Positions 5,783 through 8,696 of a DNA stretch of 8,696 bases are shown in pieces. A program made the translations under genes and the position numbers. Positions within the stretch are counted from its first letter, which is position 1. Each line of letters begins with the position of its first letter. The stretch is from Chloroflexota bacterium. GTDB lineage: Bacteria > Chloroflexota > Limnocylindria > QHBO01. The notes under the pieces were generated by a model. The model was not told where the DNA came from, ran no database searches, and worked only from the letters and a program-made list of their open reading frames with translations. Location of the stretch: contig JAPSGM010000064.1 in assembly GCA_031177555.1 (NCBI GenBank), positions 1 to 8,696 of the forward strand. The letters are read 5' to 3'.

Positions 5783-6523
5783 ATGGAGGTCACGCTGCCG
5801 CTCGCCTTCGTGGCCGGGCTGCTCAGCTTCGCCACTCCGTGCGTCCTGGCACTGGTGCCGGTGTACGTCGCGTTCCTGGGCGAGGCGGCCGCCATCCCCG
5901 CCGTGCCTGCGACGCCAGCTTCCGCGACCGCCGGCCCATCCACCAACTCGCCAGCCGGCCGCGCGCCGACGCTCGTTCCGGCGCTGCTCTTCGTCCTGGG
6001 CTTCAGCGTCCTGTTCATCGCCCTGGGGACCTCGGTCGGGCTGCTGGGGGGCGCCCTGTTCCGCTTCTCGGAGGCCCGCATCGTCGCCGGGGCGGCCGTG
6101 GTCTTCATCGGCGTGCTGACCACCGGACTCTTCGGGCCCGTCCTGGACCGATGGCGCATCGGCCTGCCCTCCGACCTGCTGCCGGCATCGCGCCACGCGC
6201 GCGCGGTGGCGCTGGGGGCGCTGGTGGCCATCGGCTGGAGCCCGTGCATCGGTCCCGTGCTGGGCGCCATCCTGACGATGGGCGCCTCCGCGCAGGACGC
6301 CGGGCAGGCCGCCCTCCTGCTGACCGGCTACTCCGCCGGGCTGGCCGTCCCGTTCCTGGCCGTGGCGCTCGCCCTCCCGCGCGTGAGGCCGCTGCTCAAC
6401 TGGCTGCGGCATCACAATCGGGCGGTGCAGGTGGCCTCCGGCCTGTTCATCGTGGCGATCGGCATCCTGATCATCACCAACGCGTTCAGCTGGCTGGCGA
6501 GCCTGTTCACCTTCTTCATCTAG
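5783..6523 (+). CDS. ccdA: CcdA/DsbD-type cytochrome c biogenesis transmembrane protein
   Basis: A 246-residue protein with six membrane segments, the usual size for CcdA. This family carries reducing equivalents from cytoplasmic thioredoxin across the membrane to extracytoplasmic thiol proteins, including apocytochrome c. Both reactive cysteines are present: Cys20 in LLSFATPCVLALVPVYVAFL (first span) and Cys155 in GWSPCIGPVLGAIL (fourth span). The loop after the first span is a long Ala/Pro/Ser/Thr-rich stretch (about residues 34-63). The start ATG 5783 is 11 nt after the preceding stop, with GAGG at 5770-5773 overlapping it. Its obvious clients here are the CSSCH heme site of the upstream fusion and perhaps the six-Cys loop next door. 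No thioredoxin-like partner (CcsX/ResA) is encoded in the window. Confidence 0.92.
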   Translation: MEVTLPLAFVAGLLSFATPCVLALVPVYVAFLGEAAAIPAVPATPASATAGPSTNSPAGRAPTLVPALLFVLGFSVLFIALGTSVGLLGGALFRFSEARIVAGAAVVFIGVLTTGLFGPVLDRWRIGLPSDLLPASRHARAVALGALVAIGWSPCIGPVLGAILTMGASAQDAGQAALLLTGYSAGLAVPFLAVALALPRVRPLLNWLRHHNRAVQVASGLFIVAIGILIITNAFSWLASLFTFFI

Positions 6524-6602
6524 CAAGCGCGCGGCCGATCAGGTGGCACGCGTGCTGCAGCCCTCCCGAGCTCGGAACGAACGAAACAGGAGTACCCACG
6601 AG

Positions 6603-7181
6603 ATGCATCTCGATGGACTGCGCGTGGCCGCCCTCTCGGCGAACCACTTCGAGCAGAGCGAGCTGACCGAGCCGATGCGCGCGTTGCGCGACGCCGGAGC
6701 GAAGGTGAGCGTGGTGTCGCTGAAGGGCGGCAGCATCCGCGGCAAGCAGGGAGACACGCCGGGCGAGGAGATCCCCGTCGATCGCACTCTCGACCAGGTC
6801 AGCAGCGACGAGTTCGATGCGCTCCTCATCCCGGGCGGCGTGAAGAACCCGGACATCCTGCGGCAGGATGAGGGCGCCGTCGGCTTCGTACGCGACTTCG
6901 CGCGGGCCGGCAAGCCGATTGCGGCCATTTGCCACGCGCCGTGGATGCTGGTCGAGGCCGACGTCGTCCGCGGCCGGCGCCTCACCAGCTACCCATCACT
7001 GCGCACCGACATCCGCAACGCCGGGGGCGAGTGGGTGGACGAGGCCGTGGTCGTGGACCAGGGCATCGTCACCAGCCGACGGCCGGACGACATCCCGCAG
7101 TTCAACGCGAAGATGCTCGAGGAATTCGCGGAGGGCATCCACCAGCGCGGCGTCGCCGGCACGGGCGCGGCCCGCGCCTGA
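6603..7181 (+). CDS. PfpI/DJ-1 family protein (type 1 glutamine amidotransferase-like)
   Basis: A 192-residue cytoplasmic protein of the PfpI (YhbO/YraA) branch of the DJ-1 superfamily, near its usual 170-190 length. Members are described as proteases, glyoxalases or protein/nucleotide deglycases linked to stress survival; the exact activity cannot be read here. Visible features: NHFEQSELTEP at the N-terminus with the conserved acid Glu17, DALLIPGGVKNPDILR, and the nucleophile elbow AAICHAPWMLVEA with Cys110-His111. RGRRLTSYPSLRTDIRNAGG and SRRPDDIPQF also match family blocks. The start is ATG 6603, with CAGGAG at 6587-6592 as ribosome binding site. A GTG at 6543 in frame would add about 20 residues that look like leader sequence. 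It is separated from ccdA by 79 nt and followed by a hairpin, so it is probably monocistronic. Confidence 0.93.
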   Translation: MHLDGLRVAALSANHFEQSELTEPMRALRDAGAKVSVVSLKGGSIRGKQGDTPGEEIPVDRTLDQVSSDEFDALLIPGGVKNPDILRQDEGAVGFVRDFARAGKPIAAICHAPWMLVEADVVRGRRLTSYPSLRTDIRNAGGEWVDEAVVVDQGIVTSRRPDDIPQFNAKMLEEFAEGIHQRGVAGTGAARA

Positions 7182-7190
7182 GGGACCTGG

Positions 7191-7217
7191 GGCCGAGCGT
7201 GAGCACGGCGCTCGGCC
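7191..7217. terminator. Hairpin between convergent pfpI and the small minus-strand ORF
   Basis: A perfect 9-bp stem (GGCCGAGCG, 7191-7199, with CGCTCGGCC, 7209-7217) and a 9-nt loop, starting 9 nt after the pfpI stop and 4 nt beyond the end of the minus-strand ORF. There is no U-tract on either strand. Its position fits a shared terminator or mRNA-end hairpin for two convergent transcripts. Confidence 0.55.
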
Positions 7218-7221
7218 GCCG

Positions 7222-7329
7222 TCAGCCCTCCGGGGTTGCCGGCGTGACGTCGACCTCCGCCAGCCGCTCGAACAAGTAGCGGTACAGCACGGCGGCCACG
7301 ATCGCGCCGACCAGCGTCCAATCCACCAC
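7222..7329 (-). CDS. Probable small single-pass membrane protein (about 35 aa)
   Basis: A minus-strand reading that gives a hydrophobic helix followed by a charged tail: DWTLVGAIVAAVLYRYLFER, then an acidic end finishing TPATPEG. By hand count of its 35 codons, G/C is 26, 15 and 33 at codon positions 1, 2 and 3. That is the pattern of a real high-GC gene in this frame and is hard to explain as a shadow, since no + strand gene overlaps. The start is uncertain: GTG 7329 and GTG 7326 are adjacent, and the frame stays open up to GTG 7437 (71 aa). The added part includes a serine/threonine-rich stretch with poor third-position bias, more like a regulatory region. No family is recognised. It is convergent with pfpI and divergent from the antiporter gene, whose promoter-like box is about 150 nt away. 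The rest of the 7330-7498 gap holds no other gene that I can support. Confidence 0.4.
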   Translation of the reverse strand: MVDWTLVGAIVAAVLYRYLFERLAEVDVTPATPEG

Positions 7330-7480
7330 ACGTACCAGTCCCGGACCCGGCACCGACGTACAAGAAGAGGAATGTGCGGCCGCCTCGGCGACGAGCGCCG
7401 CGCCCAGCCTGTTCCGCAACTGCCCGGCCTCCCTCACTCGCCCGGCAAGCGCCGGCGATCCGATTCCACAAACCGGGCGT

Positions 7481-7489
7481 CGCTAGCAT
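7481..7489 (+). promoter_or_regulatory. Promoter-like box CGCTAGCAT upstream of the antiporter gene
   Basis: TAGCAT (7484-7489) fits TANNNT and ends 9 nt before ATG 7499. No Shine-Dalgarno sequence lies in between, which fits a leaderless or nearly leaderless mRNA. It is the third GCTAGNAT box in the window placed 7-9 nt before a start. A possible weak -35 (TTCCAC, 7464-7469) has only 14 nt spacing. Confidence 0.5.
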
Positions 7490-7498
7490 GCCGTCCAT

Positions 7499-8696
7499 AT
7501 GCCGCTCGCCGAAGGGCTGACCGCACGCGTTCCGGGATTCCCGATTGAGCTCGATCCCTACAACCTGCTCTTCGCCGTGGCCGGGCTGGCGCTCCTGGTT
7601 GGCGCCGTCGTCCTCTCGGTGCAGAAGGGCCGGCCGTTCTCGGCCGCGCTGATTTACCTGATCATCGGCCTGGCCGTGGGCGCTGCGCTGGACGTCACCG
7701 GCGTCGGCTGGTTCGACCCAACCCTCGAGCCGGAGCTGCTGACCCGCATCGCCGAGGTTGCGGTCATCGTCTCCCTCTTCGGCGCCGGAGTGAAGCTCGA
7801 CCGGCCGCTGCGCTGGAGGGCGTGGCGTTCGACCGTCCTCCTGCTGCTTGTGGCCATGCCGTTGACCATCGCCGGCGTCGCTCTGCTGGGAGCCTGGGCG
7901 CTTGGCCTGACGCTGCCCGGCGCCGTGCTGCTCGGGGCCAGCCTTGCCCCTACCGACCCGGTGCTCGCCGACGACGTGCAGGTCGAGGGTCCCGGGGACG
8001 AGCAGCCGGAGGACGAGGGCCGCTTCTCGCTGACCGCGGAGGCCGGCCTCAACGACGGATTTGCCTTCCCGTTCGTGATGCTGGGCCTCTTCGGGGCGCA
8101 GCAGACCTTCGACGCGGCGCGCGTTTGGATCGGCGAATGGCTTCTGGCCGATGTCATCTACGCCGTCGGCGTCGGCATCGCCGGTGGCGCCGCCGCGGGT
8201 CTCGCGATCGCCGTCATCACCTACCGCATCGGTGATCGTGGCTGGCTCTCCGAGCCGTTCGACGGCTACGTGGCGCTGGCGTCGATCTTCCTGGTATACG
8301 GGCTGGTCGAGTCGATCGAGGGCTACGGGTTCCTTGCCGTATTCGCGGCCGGCATCGCCTTTCGCCGCTACGAGCGCGGCCACGCATACAACGTGCGGCT
8401 GCACGAGTTCAGCCTGACCGTCGAGAAGCTGGCCGAGATGGCGGTCATGCTCATGCTGGGCACCGTCCTGCCTTTGGCCGACTTCGGCGCGCTGTGGCTT
8501 CCGCTGCTGGTCGTCGCCGCCGGCCTGCTATTCGTGGTTCGGCCAGCTGCAGCCTGGCTCTCCCTGCTTGGCTCGCGCGCGACCTGGCGCGAGCGCCTGT
8601 TCATCGGCTGGTTCGGCATCCGCGGCATCGGTTCGGTGTACTACCTGGGCTTCGCCCTCATCTCATTCGAGACCCCCGAGGCGGACCGGCTATTCG
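7499..8696 (+). CDS. CPA1-type Na+(K+)/H+ antiporter (NhaP-like), cut at the right edge
   Basis: An inner-membrane cation:proton exchanger. The reading runs 399 codons from ATG 7499 and leaves the window without a stop, so the C-terminus is missing. About eleven to twelve hydrophobic spans are visible. CPA1 ion-site motifs are intact: ASLAPTDPVLADD with Asp153, and TAEAGLNDG with Glu181, Asn185 and Asp186. The Glu-x4-Asp spacing matches NhaP antiporters, and the Asn-Asp pair is typical of electroneutral CPA1 exchange. Late motifs GYGFLAVFAAGIAFRRYERG and WFGIRGIGSVYYLGFAL also fit the family. An acidic loop (GPGDEQPEDEG, about 163-173) sits between the two ion-site helices, as in a known NhaP-like subgroup. 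The start is chosen by the TAGCAT box 9 nt upstream and the sensible N-terminus. It is unlikely to share the copper module's transcript because 317 nt and a hairpin lie between. Confidence 0.9.
   Translation, partial: MPLAEGLTARVPGFPIELDPYNLLFAVAGLALLVGAVVLSVQKGRPFSAALIYLIIGLAVGAALDVTGVGWFDPTLEPELLTRIAEVAVIVSLFGAGVKLDRPLRWRAWRSTVLLLLVAMPLTIAGVALLGAWALGLTLPGAVLLGASLAPTDPVLADDVQVEGPGDEQPEDEGRFSLTAEAGLNDGFAFPFVMLGLFGAQQTFDAARVWIGEWLLADVIYAVGVGIAGGAAAGLAIAVITYRIGDRGWLSEPFDGYVALASIFLVYGLVESIEGYGFLAVFAAGIAFRRYERGHAYNVRLHEFSLTVEKLAEMAVMLMLGTVLPLADFGALWLPLLVVAAGLLFVVRPAAAWLSLLGSRATWRERLFIGWFGIRGIGSVYYLGFALISFETPEADRLF

Noticed and set aside
6519..6524. CTAGC at the ccdA stop as another GCTAGNAT-type box
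   Set aside because: It reads TAGCAA, lacks the final T of TANNNT, and is about 80 nt from the next start.
6546..6555. Perfect 10-nt palindrome GCACGCGTGC in the ccdA-pfpI gap
   Set aside because: It could be an operator, but such short G/C palindromes are expected by chance here and nothing else supports it.
6989..8404. Minus-strand open frame (about 471 codons) opposite the antiporter gene
   Set aside because: Low-complexity charged translation. The + strand reading from 7499 has intact CPA1 motifs and runs to the window edge.
1..8696. tRNA, rRNA, CRISPR arrays, insertion sequences or phage genes
   Set aside because: No repeat-spacer pattern, transposase or integrase motifs, terminal inverted repeats or tRNA-like cloverleaf was seen on either strand.

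Overview
This is an 8.7 kb stretch of very GC-rich bacterial DNA. Coding regions have an almost saturated G/C third codon position, and genes are tightly packed. Nearly all of it is on the + strand. Gene content (CopC/CopD/cytochrome c fusion, a FedB-like membrane protein with a cupredoxin-like partner, CcdA, DUF6582, PfpI, a CPA1 antiporter) and a recurring GCTAGNAT box just upstream of start codons suggest a Chloroflexota or related Actinomycetota-like lineage, probably environmental. That placement is inference; no marker gene is present.

Layout. (1) 52-588: an unrecognised, charged, His- and Arg-rich soluble protein, probably leaderless. (2) 647-898: a small DUF6582-type protein followed by a strong hairpin (908-935). 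(3) 942-6523: a copper/redox envelope module that reads as one transcription unit from a TATACT box. It comprises a CopC-CopD-cytochrome c fusion, a second CopC with a C-terminal membrane anchor, a cupredoxin-like lipoprotein, a FedB-like polytopic membrane protein with a six-cysteine loop, and a CcdA-type thiol-disulfide transporter. Junctions are +7 nt, +10 nt, an 11-nt overlap and +11 nt, and an internal promoter-like box overlaps the copC stop codon. (4) 6603-7181: a PfpI/DJ-1 family protein, followed by a hairpin (7191-7217). (5) 7182-7498: 317 bases with no + strand gene. They hold the hairpin, a probable small one-TM ORF on the - strand (7222-7329), and a promoter-like box at 7481-7489. 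(6) 7499 to the right edge: a CPA1 Na+/H+ antiporter that runs off the window.

How the genes may work together (inference): the CopC domains bind Cu(II) outside the membrane, CopD may move or reduce it, the cytochrome c and CcdA supply electrons or keep cysteines reduced, and the cupredoxin-like protein and FedB-like protein hold or pass on copper. Three of these exported proteins would begin with histidine after signal peptide removal, as known for CopC. The most interesting points are the six-cysteine loop of the FedB-like protein, the three-domain fusion, the missing canonical start codon of that fusion, and the recurrent leaderless promoter box.
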